Origin: Arthrospiribacter ruber
GTDB lineage: Bacteria > Bacteroidota > Bacteroidia > Cytophagales > Cyclobacteriaceae
Assembly (NCBI RefSeq): GCF_019343195.1
Contig: NZ_RPHB01000001.1
Span: 558,001-622,000, forward strand
DNA: 64,000 nucleotides
Reading direction: 5' to 3'
The position numbers and the translations under genes are program-made. Below the pieces are notes generated by a model. That model did no database searches and was not told the origin of the DNA. It worked only from the letters and a program-made list of their open reading frames with translations. Positions 55,458 through 64,000 of this stretch are shown one piece after another (position 1 is the stretch's first letter; every line of letters starts with the position of its first letter).

Positions 55458-56467
55458 AGGAAATTCACTTCCGGTGAGAGATGGATTCCGAATTTTTCCA
55501 GTACGGATACCTGTATCTGCTTGCTCAGGTCTACGATCTCTGCCCCGTCGCCTCCCCCGTAATTGACCAGTACAAGTGGTTGCTTCTGATGTACACCAAT
55601 CTGTCCAAGCCTTTTCCCTTTCCATCCTGATTGCTCGATAAGCCAGGCAGCAGGTACCTTGACTCCTTCCGGTAAGGGATAGCCGGGAATATTTGGGAAT
55701 TCTTTCTGCAATCTTTCAAATTCTGATTTGCTTATGCTGGGGTTTTTGAAAAAGCTGCCGGCATTCCCTATTTCTTTTGGATCCGGAAGCTTGGACTGAC
55801 GGATTTGGATGACCGCATCGGAGATGGCTTTGATGTTCAGTTCTTCTATCCCCATTTCCTGAAGGGTGTCTTTTATTGCTCCATATTCGGTATGGTATAC
55901 CGGGTTTTTATTGAGCTTGAAACAGACCTTGGTGATGATGTACTTATCTTTGAGTTTATTTTTAAAAACACTTTCCCTGTAGCCAAATTCACATTGTGTC
56001 CAATTAAATTTTTCGATATCCAAAGTATCCCTGTTTACAGCCGTAAGGTGATCAAAGACTTCCTTGATCTCTATACCATAGGCTCCGATATTCTGCATAG
56101 GTGAAGCCCCTACAGTTCCGGGAATGAGTGACAAATTCTCCACTCCCGCCCAATTCTTTTCAATACAAACAATCACAAAATGATGCCAGTTGACTCCTGC
56201 GCCTACTTCTATCCATACATGGTTTTCGTCTTCTTTGATTTTCTCTATGCCCTCAATTTCAATTTTGAGTATCAGGGCATCCAGGTCTCGGGTAAGAAGA
56301 ATGTTGCTGCCTCCACCCAGTACAATTACCGGAACATCTTCGGACTGGGCTTTTTTTAGTGCCGCTACTACATCCGATTCACTTTGGACCGTCGTGAAAA
56401 ATTTGGCTGATCTGTCAATGCCAAAAGTATTGAAAGGCAATAAAGAAACGTTTCTTTGGAATTCCAT
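55454..56467 (-). CDS. murB: UDP-N-acetylenolpyruvoylglucosamine reductase
   Basis: 337 aa, type I MurB, FAD-dependent enzyme of the second step of UDP-MurNAc synthesis. Visible are NTFGID at the N-terminus, the FAD-binding VIVLGGGSNILLTRD, GVENLSLIPGTVGASPMQNIGAYG, and the catalytic block IGNAGSFFKNP with its Ser, and PAAWLIEQSGWKGKRLGQIGVHQKQPLVLVN. Length and motif order are those of the E. coli-type enzyme. Confidence 0.95.
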   Translation of the reverse strand: MEFQRNVSLLPFNTFGIDRSAKFFTTVQSESDVVAALKKAQSEDVPVIVLGGGSNILLTRDLDALILKIEIEGIEKIKEDENHVWIEVGAGVNWHHFVIVCIEKNWAGVENLSLIPGTVGASPMQNIGAYGIEIKEVFDHLTAVNRDTLDIEKFNWTQCEFGYRESVFKNKLKDKYIITKVCFKLNKNPVYHTEYGAIKDTLQEMGIEELNIKAISDAVIQIRQSKLPDPKEIGNAGSFFKNPSISKSEFERLQKEFPNIPGYPLPEGVKVPAAWLIEQSGWKGKRLGQIGVHQKQPLVLVNYGGGDGAEIVDLSKQIQVSVLEKFGIHLSPEVNFL

Positions 56468-56718
56468 AAGGCTAAAATGTATTGCGAATTAAGCAAGAAT
56501 TCAACCAAATTGAAAGTAAATTGGCCTTGGATAAGGGGAGGCAAAAAGAAAATTTAAGTGCAGAAAGCAGATCTCCTTTCAGGAGTGGGAGTGCATTCCA
56601 CCAGCTTTATTATATTTGAAAACAATTGCCCAAAAGTCAAGCGGAGATCAAATCTGTTGTATCTGAATCTTTTACCGGAACCATACCCGATTTTCCCGCA
56701 AAAGTGAAATAGAACCCT

Positions 56719-57657
56719 ATGAGAGAAATTGTAATCAACGGAATCAAAGTCCGTCCTGGTCAGACCTTAAATATTGACATTGCCATTGCCAGGCTGCCCA
56801 CCCATACTTTGATTGATCTGCCTGTATTTATTAAAAGAGCTAAGGAAGATGGTCCGGTAGTCCTGATATCAGGTGGAGTCCATGGGGATGAAATCAATGG
56901 CATTATAGCTGTGCGTAAAATGCTCGACGAAGAAGAATTGCAGCCTACAAAAGGTACCCTGATTTTTATGCCTTTGGTCAATGTGTATGGTTTTTTGAGC
57001 AACAGCAGGACATTTCCCGATGGAAGAGACCTTAATAGAAGCTTTCCCGGCAGTAAAAAGGGCTCTTTGGCTTCCCAAATTGCATTTATTCTCAGCAATG
57101 AAATCATTCCTTTAATTGATTATGGCATTGATTTTCATACAGGCGGGCGGATGCTTTCCAATTATCCCCAGATAAGGGTGGATTACAGAGATAAAAAGGG
57201 AGTGGAACTCGCCAAAGCCTTTGGTACGCACTTTCTTTTAAATTCGCCCCATATTGACAAATCCTTCAGAAAGGAAGCCTATAAAAGGAAAAAGCACATC
57301 CTTGTCTACGAAGGGGGAGAGTCCATGCGCCTGGATGATTATGCAGTGGAAGAAGCCATAGCAGGCACCAGAAGGATGTTGCAATATCTTGGAATGATAG
57401 AGGAAGCTTCCGTCCGGAAAAATACAGTAATGTTGACTGAAAGTTCATGGTCCAGGGCAAAAGTTTCAGGAATTTTCAATTCCTCCATCAAGTTGGGAGA
57501 TGAAGTGAAAAAGGGACAAATGCTGGCCAAAATTTCTGATCCTTATGGGCAGGTCAAAGTACCCGTGAAGGCCACTTACAATGGTCATGTGATCGGACTG
57601 AACAACAATCCCGTAGTCAATGCAGGCGATGCATTGGTGCATATTGGGAGGCACTGA
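56719..57657 (+). CDS. succinylglutamate desuccinylase/aspartoacylase family hydrolase
   Basis: 312 aa, zinc carboxypeptidase fold. Zinc ligands in ISGGVHGDEINGI (His and Glu) and DFHTGG (His); also RDLNRSFPG in the substrate pocket. A C-terminal biotinyl/lipoyl-like domain with SGIFNSSIKLGDEVKKGQMLAKISDPYG. Members hydrolyse N-acyl amino acids or act in carbohydrate/amino-acid turnover, but the substrate is not specified by the sequence. Single gene. Confidence 0.85.
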   Translation: MREIVINGIKVRPGQTLNIDIAIARLPTHTLIDLPVFIKRAKEDGPVVLISGGVHGDEINGIIAVRKMLDEEELQPTKGTLIFMPLVNVYGFLSNSRTFPDGRDLNRSFPGSKKGSLASQIAFILSNEIIPLIDYGIDFHTGGRMLSNYPQIRVDYRDKKGVELAKAFGTHFLLNSPHIDKSFRKEAYKRKKHILVYEGGESMRLDDYAVEEAIAGTRRMLQYLGMIEEASVRKNTVMLTESSWSRAKVSGIFNSSIKLGDEVKKGQMLAKISDPYGQVKVPVKATYNGHVIGLNNNPVVNAGDALVHIGRH

Positions 57658-57857
57658 ATAAAAAAGAGGCTGTCTCATACGTCAATGCTTTAAAAAATTA
57701 CCAAAATTTTATTTGGTTTGTAATCAGTGAAACTTTGTGTCTTAGAGCCTTCGTGGCATTTTAAACCACAAAGCCACTAAGTCACAAAGAAATTGATTCT
57801 TAAACAGAATTTTGTTTGGTTAATAAATCTGAAGATCAATTTATGATACAGCCTCTT

Positions 57858-58427
57858 TTATCTTAAGGAGATGAAGTTTGGTATAAAAAATTCACCATCT
57901 GTTATTTTTATTTCTTGTCTGGCAGCCAAATCCCCGTCATCATCTACGGAAAATATAGTGGCTTCAAACCTCCCATAACTGCCTTCCTGCACCAATTCGT
58001 CAAATATTACCCAAGCATCGTCTTTTGCGCCTGGATTATCTCTTTGCAAAAGGTCAGCAATAAACTGGTCTCCATTTTCATCAAAATACAATACCGTAAT
58101 CCTTGGGACAATATTGTTGTTGACATTGATTCCCAACTGCATCTCATATCTTGTACCAACAGTGATGGATTCCAATGTCCTCAAGCTGATAAACAAGGAG
58201 TTTTTTTCATTGTCTCTCCCGGTAGTCATATTGAAAAGCATGTACCTATTGACCTCATTTGGGTCTTCCAAAAAAAGGATTCCTGAATCCGTGTTGGCTT
58301 TGAACTCTTTCTGTACTCCGTTGACTTTGAACCTGTAATAGTAATCCGGTCTGGGTGGTTCCCGGTCGCAGGAAGAGAATACTGCAATACATGCTGTCAG
58401 GAGCATTATTTTGAATAGCACTTTCAT
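57858..58427 (-). CDS. putative lipoprotein, beta-rich
   Basis: 189 aa. Lipoprotein signal with FSSCDRE (Cys20). Begins YYYRFKVNGVQKEF and ends ITDGEFFIPN, the same bracketing pattern as the lipoproteins at 31003 and 31672, so it is a third member of that family. Function unknown. Confidence 0.65.
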   Translation of the reverse strand: MKVLFKIMLLTACIAVFSSCDREPPRPDYYYRFKVNGVQKEFKANTDSGILFLEDPNEVNRYMLFNMTTGRDNEKNSLFISLRTLESITVGTRYEMQLGINVNNNIVPRITVLYFDENGDQFIADLLQRDNPGAKDDAWVIFDELVQEGSYGRFEATIFSVDDDGDLAARQEIKITDGEFFIPNFISLR

Positions 58428-58540
58428 AGTTCAGTTGATTTGTTGCCGTCAATTAGACGCTTTTCGGGAGATACTTTGTTTCACTTTCTGGCTCAAAAAT
58501 AAAGGAATATTGGAATTTAAAGCGCATTGCAGCATATAAA

Positions 58541-58580
58541 AAAAAGGCTGTAAGCCAAATCTGTGCTTACAGCCTTTTTA
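58541..58580. terminator. bidirectional terminator
   Basis: AAAAAGGCTGTAAGC...GCTTACAGCCTTTTTA, a 15-bp stem with A and T flanks, between the lipoprotein gene and the phosphoglucomutase gene. Confidence 0.85.
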
Positions 58581-58609
58581 AAAGCTAATTTTCACGACTA
58601 TCCTAACAC

Positions 58610-60343
58610 TTAAGCAAAATAAGCTTTAAGTCCCAAAATTTTTCTATCTAAGTTTTCAGATACCTTCCCGTAGGCCTCTGCATTCGGCAAAGGTTCATTG
58701 ACTGAGAAATAATACTTGATCTTTGGTTCGGTTCCCGATGGTCTGGCAGAAATTTTACTACCATCTTCGAGGTAGAACTGAATTACATTTGACTTCTCAA
58801 GTTCCAAAGGTGTTTCTGTACCATTTAGTATATCATAGACTTTACTTTCTTTCACATCCACGATCTTCACGACCTTGATGCCGTTCATTTCAGAAGGCTT
58901 GTTGGCCCGGAATCCAGCCATCAAAGCCTGGATCTGCTCAGCACCATCTTTTCCTTTCTTAGTGACAGAGATCAATGACTCTTTGTAAAAACCGTACTGC
59001 ATGTATATTTCAGCAAGGACATCCTGTACGCTTTTGCCTTTGGTTTTGTAATAAGCAACCAGCTCCGCTACCATAGCACAGGCCGATACCCCGTCTTTGT
59101 CTCTGACAAAATCACCCACGAGATAACCGTAACTTTCTTCACCGCCACCGATAAACTGTTTCTTGCCCTCAAGACCCAAAATTACGTTGGCAATATTTTT
59201 AAATCCGGTCAGCACAGAATAGCAGGTGACTCCAAAGCCCTTACAGATCTCATCGATCAATTCGGTGGTAACGATGGTATTGACCATAAATTCTTCTCCG
59301 GTCAATCTGCCATATTCCCTCCATTTGCTCAACAAGTAATAAGTGAGCAAAGCTCCGGTTTGGTTGCCGTTGAGCAACTCAAAGCCACCTTTTCCGTCGG
59401 GAACGCAGGCAGCATACCTGTCTCCGTCAGGATCACAGGCAAGTACCAATTCTGCATTCACTTTTTTACCCAGTTCCAAAGACATATCGAGGGCTTCAGC
59501 TTCTTCCGGATTAGGGTAAATCACTGTTGGGAAATTGCCATCAGGATGTTCCTGTTCTTTGACAATATGTATGTTTTCAAAGCCAAAAACCTTCAGTGCA
59601 GCAGGAACCATCTTTCCAGAAGCTCCATGAATAGGCGAAAACACTACAGGCATGTCCTTTTGAACCATAATTTCATTTGGAGATAGACTAAGTTTCTTGA
59701 CCAGATTGAGATAGATCAAATCAAAATCCTCTTCAATAAACTCTATTAAGGCCTCATTTCTTTCCCATTTGACATCATCCACGGAGGTTATTTTTTGAAC
59801 TTCATTGATGATATTGGTGTCATGAGGCGCCACTACCTGACCTCCGTCTTCCCAATAGGCCTTATAGCCATTGTATTCTTTTGGATTATGGGAAGCTGTT
59901 ACCATTACCCCGCTTTTGCAGCCAAAATGCCTGATCGCAAATGAAAGCATGGGTGTGGGCCTCAATTCTCTGAAATACTTCACTCGTATGCCATTGGCAG
60001 AAAAAACATTGGCCGTAGTATCCGCGAAAAGTGTATTGTTGATCCGGCAGTCATGGGTGATGGCCACGGAGATGTCTTCTCCCGGAAAACACTTCAATAA
60101 GTAATTGGCCAGGCCTTGAGTGGCCATGCCTATGGTGTAGACGTTCATCCTGTTGGATCCTACACCCATTATTCCACGAAGCCCTCCCGTACCAAACTCC
60201 AAATCCCTATAAAATGAATCTATCAGCTCGGTCTTGTCCTCAGCAAGGAGAAGCGCCCGGATTTCTTCTTTACTTTTCAAATCAATGTTGCTATTTAGCC
60301 AGTTTTCAGCTTTGGCCAGAATGATTGGATCTACTGTTGTCAT
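58610..60343 (-). CDS. phosphoglucomutase/phosphomannomutase
   Basis: 577 aa, full-length alpha-D-phosphohexomutase. Phosphoserine motif VMVTASHNPKEYNGYKAYW (Ser151), metal-binding ACDPDGDRYA, sugar-binding GGGEESYGYLVGD and phosphate-binding ARPSGTEPKIKYYF at the C-terminus. This long form (PgcA-like) converts glucose-1-phosphate and glucose-6-phosphate, feeding nucleotide sugars. Single gene, leftward, flanked by terminators. Confidence 0.93.
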   Translation of the reverse strand: MTTVDPIILAKAENWLNSNIDLKSKEEIRALLLAEDKTELIDSFYRDLEFGTGGLRGIMGVGSNRMNVYTIGMATQGLANYLLKCFPGEDISVAITHDCRINNTLFADTTANVFSANGIRVKYFRELRPTPMLSFAIRHFGCKSGVMVTASHNPKEYNGYKAYWEDGGQVVAPHDTNIINEVQKITSVDDVKWERNEALIEFIEEDFDLIYLNLVKKLSLSPNEIMVQKDMPVVFSPIHGASGKMVPAALKVFGFENIHIVKEQEHPDGNFPTVIYPNPEEAEALDMSLELGKKVNAELVLACDPDGDRYAACVPDGKGGFELLNGNQTGALLTYYLLSKWREYGRLTGEEFMVNTIVTTELIDEICKGFGVTCYSVLTGFKNIANVILGLEGKKQFIGGGEESYGYLVGDFVRDKDGVSACAMVAELVAYYKTKGKSVQDVLAEIYMQYGFYKESLISVTKKGKDGAEQIQALMAGFRANKPSEMNGIKVVKIVDVKESKVYDILNGTETPLELEKSNVIQFYLEDGSKISARPSGTEPKIKYYFSVNEPLPNAEAYGKVSENLDRKILGLKAYFA

Positions 60344-60427
60344 GTTTTAAAAATTTTGAATGAATTTCTAATTTAAAGATTTCGATAAATAAAGTCATGA
60401 AATATAGCTAAGATTATCTCAGAGGCA

Positions 60428-60468
60428 CAAAAAAAGCGCAGGATTCTCACTGTATCCTACGCTTTTTT
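60428..60468. terminator. terminator
   Basis: AAAAAAAGCG.AGGAT...ATCCT.CGCTTTTTT, an interrupted stem with A and T flanks, next to the end of the HPPD gene. Confidence 0.8.
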
Positions 60469-60486
60469 GTTTTGGAAATGGCTTGT

Positions 60487-61581
60487 TTATAGATTTCCTC
60501 TCAATTCCTGCTCCCTTTCTATGGCTTCAAAAAGGGCCTTGAAATTACCTTTCCCGAATGATTTGGCTCCCTTTCTTTGGATGATCTCAAAGAAGAGGGT
60601 CGGCCTGTCCTGAACAGGCTTGGTGAAAATCTGAAGCAGGTATCCTTCATCATCCCTGTCAACCAGAATATTAAGGTCTTTCAGTGGCTGAAGGTCTTCA
60701 TCAATATGGCCTACCCGGTCAAGAAGGTCATCATAATAGGTGTTTGGCACATTCAGAAATTCCACTCCTCTTTTTCTCAATTCCGAAACGGTATGTATGA
60801 TATCATCCGTAGCTATCGCCATGTGCTGCACACCAGCTCCATTGTAGAAGTCTATGTATTCTTCTATCTGGGATTTTTTCTTTCCTTCCGCAGGCTCATT
60901 GATGGGAAATTTGATGTAGCCATTGCCATTGGAAACCACCTTGGACATCAAAGCCGTGTAATCCGTAGATATGTCTTTGTCATCAAAGGTGATCAAGAGG
61001 TTGAAACCCATTACTTTTTCATAAAACTCCACCCATTTGTTCATCTCACCCCAGCCTACATTGCCTACACAATGGTCTATGTACTTCAGTCCGATCGGAG
61101 TGGAGTTGTACTCGCTCTTTCTAGGCTTGTATCCGGGCATAAATACTCCTGAATAGTTTTTTCTTTCTACGAAAGTATGAATCGTTTCCCCGTAAGTTCT
61201 GATGGAGGCAGTTTTTACTTCGCCGAATTCATCTGTGTGTACTTCTGGCTCCTTGTAGGATACAGCTCCTCTTGAGGTGGTCTCCTTCCATGATTTTTCG
61301 GCATCATCTACCCACAAAGCGAGGACTTTTACGCCATCTCCATGTTTTTTGATATGATCAGCAATAGGGTGGTCCTCAAAAAGAGGCGTCGTCAATACCA
61401 GCCTGATTTTATCCTGTTTCAGCACATAGGAGGCCCTGTCTTTGATACCTGTCTCAGGCCCTGCATAAGCAATCAGCTCATATCCAAAGGCATATTGGTA
61501 ATATAGGGCAGATTGCTTGGCGTTGCCTACGTAAAGTTCTACATAATCTGTCCCGTTGATAGGGAGAAAGTCATTTTCCAT
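60487..61581 (-). CDS. hppD: 4-hydroxyphenylpyruvate dioxygenase
   Basis: 364 aa from ATG at 61581 (the longer frame from 61629 adds 16 unnatural residues). Fe(II) enzyme that makes homogentisate from 4-hydroxyphenylpyruvate in tyrosine breakdown. Iron ligands fit His170 (KYIDHCVGNV), His253 (VQHMAIATDD) and Glu332 (FFEIIQRKG); GKGNFKALFEAIE closes the C-terminal helix. No homogentisate dioxygenase neighbour in this window. Confidence 0.95.
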   Translation of the reverse strand: MENDFLPINGTDYVELYVGNAKQSALYYQYAFGYELIAYAGPETGIKDRASYVLKQDKIRLVLTTPLFEDHPIADHIKKHGDGVKVLALWVDDAEKSWKETTSRGAVSYKEPEVHTDEFGEVKTASIRTYGETIHTFVERKNYSGVFMPGYKPRKSEYNSTPIGLKYIDHCVGNVGWGEMNKWVEFYEKVMGFNLLITFDDKDISTDYTALMSKVVSNGNGYIKFPINEPAEGKKKSQIEEYIDFYNGAGVQHMAIATDDIIHTVSELRKRGVEFLNVPNTYYDDLLDRVGHIDEDLQPLKDLNILVDRDDEGYLLQIFTKPVQDRPTLFFEIIQRKGAKSFGKGNFKALFEAIEREQELRGNL

Positions 61582-61674
61582 GGCAAAATTATTTTTGGGT
61601 TTAGTATTCTTTATTAGCTCTTTGGGCAAAGATAAAATTTATCTCTAAATTTTAGACTGAAACAAGGTATTTGG

Positions 61675-62655
61675 ATGAAGGAAGCAGACTTGAAAAAATT
61701 TTCGGGTAAAATTATTGACCTCAGGCCACAGAAAGCTTTTTCCAATGGGCATATTCCAGGTGCCTTGCATTTTCCGCTCTATGAATGGGTGGAATTTGAT
61801 TCTTGGGATCAATTGTCAGGGGAGGAGAAAACGGAATTTTTACAATCAAAATATACCTTTGTGGAGGAAAAACTCATCTCCATGGTAGGAAGCGATCCCT
61901 TCGTTTTTTATTGCCAAAAAGGAACCAAAGAAAGCAAGCTTTTCAAGAATTGGTTTAGACCGGAATTTCCCGATGGAATTGTTCTAAAAGGAGGTTACAG
62001 CAATTACAGAAAGGCGATAAATGACAGTTGGAACACAAAATATCCACTGATTTCTCTGGCAGGTCTTACCGGTTCGGGGAAAACAGAATTCCTGCAGATT
62101 ATAAAAAGTGAGGGTTTCCAGGTTCTTGATCTGGAGCAAATTTCAGGTCATAAGGGCTCAGCTTTTGGGCAGATCGATGGGGAATCCTGTGTTTCTCAAG
62201 AGCAATTTGAAAATGAACTGTATCACCGACTTGGGAGGAATAGCAATCCTGTATTTGTGGAAATCAAAGGAAGGTATCTTGGGCAACTTTACCTTCCCAT
62301 ACACTTGTACCGTCAGGTAATGGATGCACCGAGGATTTTTTTGGATACCCCAAAAATCAAAAGAGTGGAAAGGTTGGTAGAGGTGTATTGCAATAAGAAT
62401 GACACTTATCTTTTAAATGGACTGGAAAACCTGAAAAGCAGAATAGAAGGAGAGGTCTTAGAAGGTGCAAAAATGGCCCTTTTTAGGAAGGATTATTCAT
62501 CATTTATTGAAATGCTCTTGGATTACTATGATTCCAGTCAGGATTATTCTGAGGGGAAATCAGAATTGGGAAACAGGCTTTTTTCGGGTGGATTTAATGC
62601 GTGTCTATGTTTCGTTAGAGGAAATTTCAGAAATGAAAAACCGGGAAAAAATTAA
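61675..62655 (+). CDS. mnmH: tRNA 2-selenouridine synthase, probably frameshifted near its end
   Basis: 326 aa. N-terminal rhodanese domain with catalytic Cys80 (FYCQKGTKES), preceded by DLRP and GHIPGALHFP, then a P-loop GLTGSGKT (130-137) and the conserved segment VEIKGRYLGQLYLP. The enzyme replaces sulfur by selenium at the wobble uridine of some tRNAs. At a T6 run (62579-62584) the frame appears to slip: reading T5 gives a natural FRVDLMRVYVSLEEISEMKNREKI end that stops at 62689, whereas the annotated frame ends NACLCFVRGNFRNEKPGKN. This may be a real mutation or a sequencing error. Confidence 0.8.
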   Translation: MKEADLKKFSGKIIDLRPQKAFSNGHIPGALHFPLYEWVEFDSWDQLSGEEKTEFLQSKYTFVEEKLISMVGSDPFVFYCQKGTKESKLFKNWFRPEFPDGIVLKGGYSNYRKAINDSWNTKYPLISLAGLTGSGKTEFLQIIKSEGFQVLDLEQISGHKGSAFGQIDGESCVSQEQFENELYHRLGRNSNPVFVEIKGRYLGQLYLPIHLYRQVMDAPRIFLDTPKIKRVERLVEVYCNKNDTYLLNGLENLKSRIEGEVLEGAKMALFRKDYSSFIEMLLDYYDSSQDYSEGKSELGNRLFSGGFNACLCFVRGNFRNEKPGKN

Positions 62656-62689
62656 GGCGGTACGTCCCTTCGTTCCGCCTACTGTCTGA

Positions 62690-62830
62690 TTGAACTTCTT
62701 TCTACCTAGGACTCTCCTAGTTACCTACGGTTCCAAACTCCTGTTGAAAGTTCTTCTTCATCTCACAGTTTCACTAACGTCTGTCACGTTTAGCATCTTT
62801 AATATTTTTGGTTCTAAAACCTGCTCTAAT
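62690..62830. other. non-coding stretch with hairpins
   Basis: Hairpins CTAGGA.CTC.TCCTAG (about 62706-62720) and, just before, GGCGGTAC...GTTCCGCC (about 62656-62680). Nothing else recognisable. It is the 3' region of both flanking genes. Confidence 0.4.
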
Positions 62831-64000
62831 TTATACATTATCAGTGAGTAAATCAAATCTAAGCCCAGAACTTCCTTCACCTTTTCCGGAAATTTTTCTG
62901 GCTCCATACCAGATTACTCTTTTACCTGAATACCATCGTGTCAACTGATATTGACCTATCAAGGTGACTCCAGCTCTCGGAACTTCCTCCTCATGAATAA
63001 AGTAAGGTTTATCTTGTTCGTTATTTTCCAAAATACCTCTCCTCAAAAAGGAAGATTGAGGCCTTACCGCATGTGGTTCTATACCTCCGACGGTTCTCGG
63101 CATGGATGCCCTCTGCAGGGTTATCTCTCTATTGATGGCCTGGCCTGGCTTATGAATAGGGATAAAAGGGATCCAGTTTTCGGCGATTTTATTGGAAAGA
63201 ATGTATTTCAAAGGGGCTTTGTAAGTCCTTACCTGTCCATTTCTGCTTTCCAGAGGAAGGTATGCAGGATCATTGGCAGCGATTTCATCCACCTCTTCTT
63301 CTTTAGCAAGGAAATTTTCCAGTATCTGTTCCAGTGTATTGGATACATCCACTCCGCTGATTCCTGAACCCATTAAGTCAGGAACTACGGCTTCTATTCC
63401 CCAGACCATATTGGCCATTTCATCCCGGATCATTTTGACCTTTTCTACAGGTTCGCTTTCCAGGGTTTTGGCCAAAGAATCAGGTACAAAGACTTTTGGA
63501 TCCATGCCGATGAATTGTTCATTTTCATTGAGTACGGATTGCCCAAACATTCCCCAGCCCAAGTAGGAAGAATTGTTCTGCAAATGTGCCGCCTCCACGT
63601 GGGTACGGAATCCAAAGACATCTTTCACCACTATCCCTTCCACCTCACAGAGAGAGCCGCTTGGAATATCCAGAGGAATGGCCAGCCAGTCATTGCTGTA
63701 GTTCATGGCGTATTGGGTAATCGCAATTTTGGCAATATCTGTATCTGAGGCATTCATATTGCCCAGGTCCACTTTTCCATCTTCCATTTCCCACCATCGG
63801 GAAACAGGCATGCCGGCAATACTGGCTTCGGAAGGAATCAAGGTAAGTACTTTTCTTTCGGAACTGTCGGATGGAATGTCCGGCAAAACCATAGGCTCAT
63901 CAGATACCTTTTGATCAAATGAAAACCAATCCAAGTGACCCTGAAAATAGGCATTAGCCTGAAGGTTTCGCTGATCTGCCTCTTGTATCTTGACCGAAGC
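62831..64000 (-). CDS. large hypothetical protein, C-terminal part (start outside window)
   Basis: 389 residues visible; the frame is open to the right edge, beginning ASVKIQEADQRNLQANAYF. Contains the block MPVSRWWEMEDGKVDLGNMNASDTDIAKIAITQYAMNYSNDWLAIPLDIPSG, a pattern (R-W-W-E-x-E-D-G) I associate with long unnamed proteins seen in several phyla. It also has an internal acidic linker (LAKEEEVDEIAAND) and a C-terminal RW.SGKR..WYGARKISGKGEG strand region. No enzymatic motif and no signal peptide visible here. Function unknown. Confidence 0.6.
   Translation of the reverse strand, partial: ASVKIQEADQRNLQANAYFQGHLDWFSFDQKVSDEPMVLPDIPSDSSERKVLTLIPSEASIAGMPVSRWWEMEDGKVDLGNMNASDTDIAKIAITQYAMNYSNDWLAIPLDIPSGSLCEVEGIVVKDVFGFRTHVEAAHLQNNSSYLGWGMFGQSVLNENEQFIGMDPKVFVPDSLAKTLESEPVEKVKMIRDEMANMVWGIEAVVPDLMGSGISGVDVSNTLEQILENFLAKEEEVDEIAANDPAYLPLESRNGQVRTYKAPLKYILSNKIAENWIPFIPIHKPGQAINREITLQRASMPRTVGGIEPHAVRPQSSFLRRGILENNEQDKPYFIHEEEVPRAGVTLIGQYQLTRWYSGKRVIWYGARKISGKGEGSSGLRFDLLTDNV

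Overview
The window reads as the chromosome of a Bacteroidota bacterium, most likely Cytophagales and perhaps Cyclobacteriaceae. This is inferred from protein style: a LytS-type TPR histidine kinase with a LytTR regulator, a pair resembling the glycine-lipid acyltransferases GlsA and GlsB, PPK1, HPPD, DUF6169 and DUF202 proteins, and a proteorhodopsin-type gene fragment. No rRNA or tRNA gene was recognised. The window splits into an AT-rich accessory region (1 to about 24.6 kb), a repeat-rich transition (24.6-26.3 kb) and an ordinary housekeeping chromosome (26.3-64 kb) interrupted by repeat-filled intergenic gaps and one IS3-family element.

Accessory region. At the left edge is the C-terminal part of a STAND-type NTPase with a TPR-like tail, probably a defence protein. 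Its end runs into what looks like the 3' end of a group II intron on the minus strand. From about 2.3 to 24.1 kb lies an integron-like gene-cassette array with no visible integrase. The key evidence is that many segments begin at a GTT core and end in a long imperfect hairpin whose first about 10 bases are the reverse complement of that same segment's own first bases: 10 of 10 for five copies of a 421-bp spacer and for the segments starting at 10537, 18651 and 21430, and 9 of 10 for those starting at 13154, 14214 and 15791. That is the signature of cassettes that pass through a circular form (inverse core RYYYAAC, core GTTRRRY). Nearly all genes are on the plus strand. Cargo includes a complete Hachiman pair (hamA-hamB), a RelE/HigB-Xre toxin-antitoxin pair, a second pair with a collapsed toxin, NTF2-like proteins, a WYL regulator with a truncated SMR exporter, an RDD membrane protein, a DUF695 protein, a Crp/Fnr-flavin monooxygenase-DUF3995 cassette, two small gene pairs sharing a homologous second protein, and a DUF922-like HEXXH protein. 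Two non-coding repeats punctuate the array: type A (421 bp, five copies, alternating strictly with coding cassettes from 15.4 to 21.4 kb) and type B (about 250 bp, three small palindromes, a terminator and a variable hairpin, with a fixed left end that cuts into neighbouring attC-like sites).

Housekeeping part. In order: LytTR regulator and TPR histidine kinase (translationally coupled); small lipoproteins and membrane proteins; MsrB; a penicillin-acylase-family hydrolase; a class III aminotransferase; an IS3-family element with a 3-bp target duplication; an RlmI-like methyltransferase; an SDR; the GlsA/GlsB-like pair; a CoA-binding protein; a truncated rhodopsin; gyrB; ppk1 with a convergent ppx/gppA (polyphosphate synthesis and breakdown); TerC; DUF202; dCMP deaminase; murB; a succinylglutamate desuccinylase/aspartoacylase-type hydrolase; phosphoglucomutase; 4-hydroxyphenylpyruvate dioxygenase; a tRNA 2-selenouridine synthase with an apparent late frameshift; and the C-terminal part of a large unrecognised protein at the right edge. 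Intergenic gaps carry dispersed repeats (called C to F here) and low-complexity 'ttcact' tracts.
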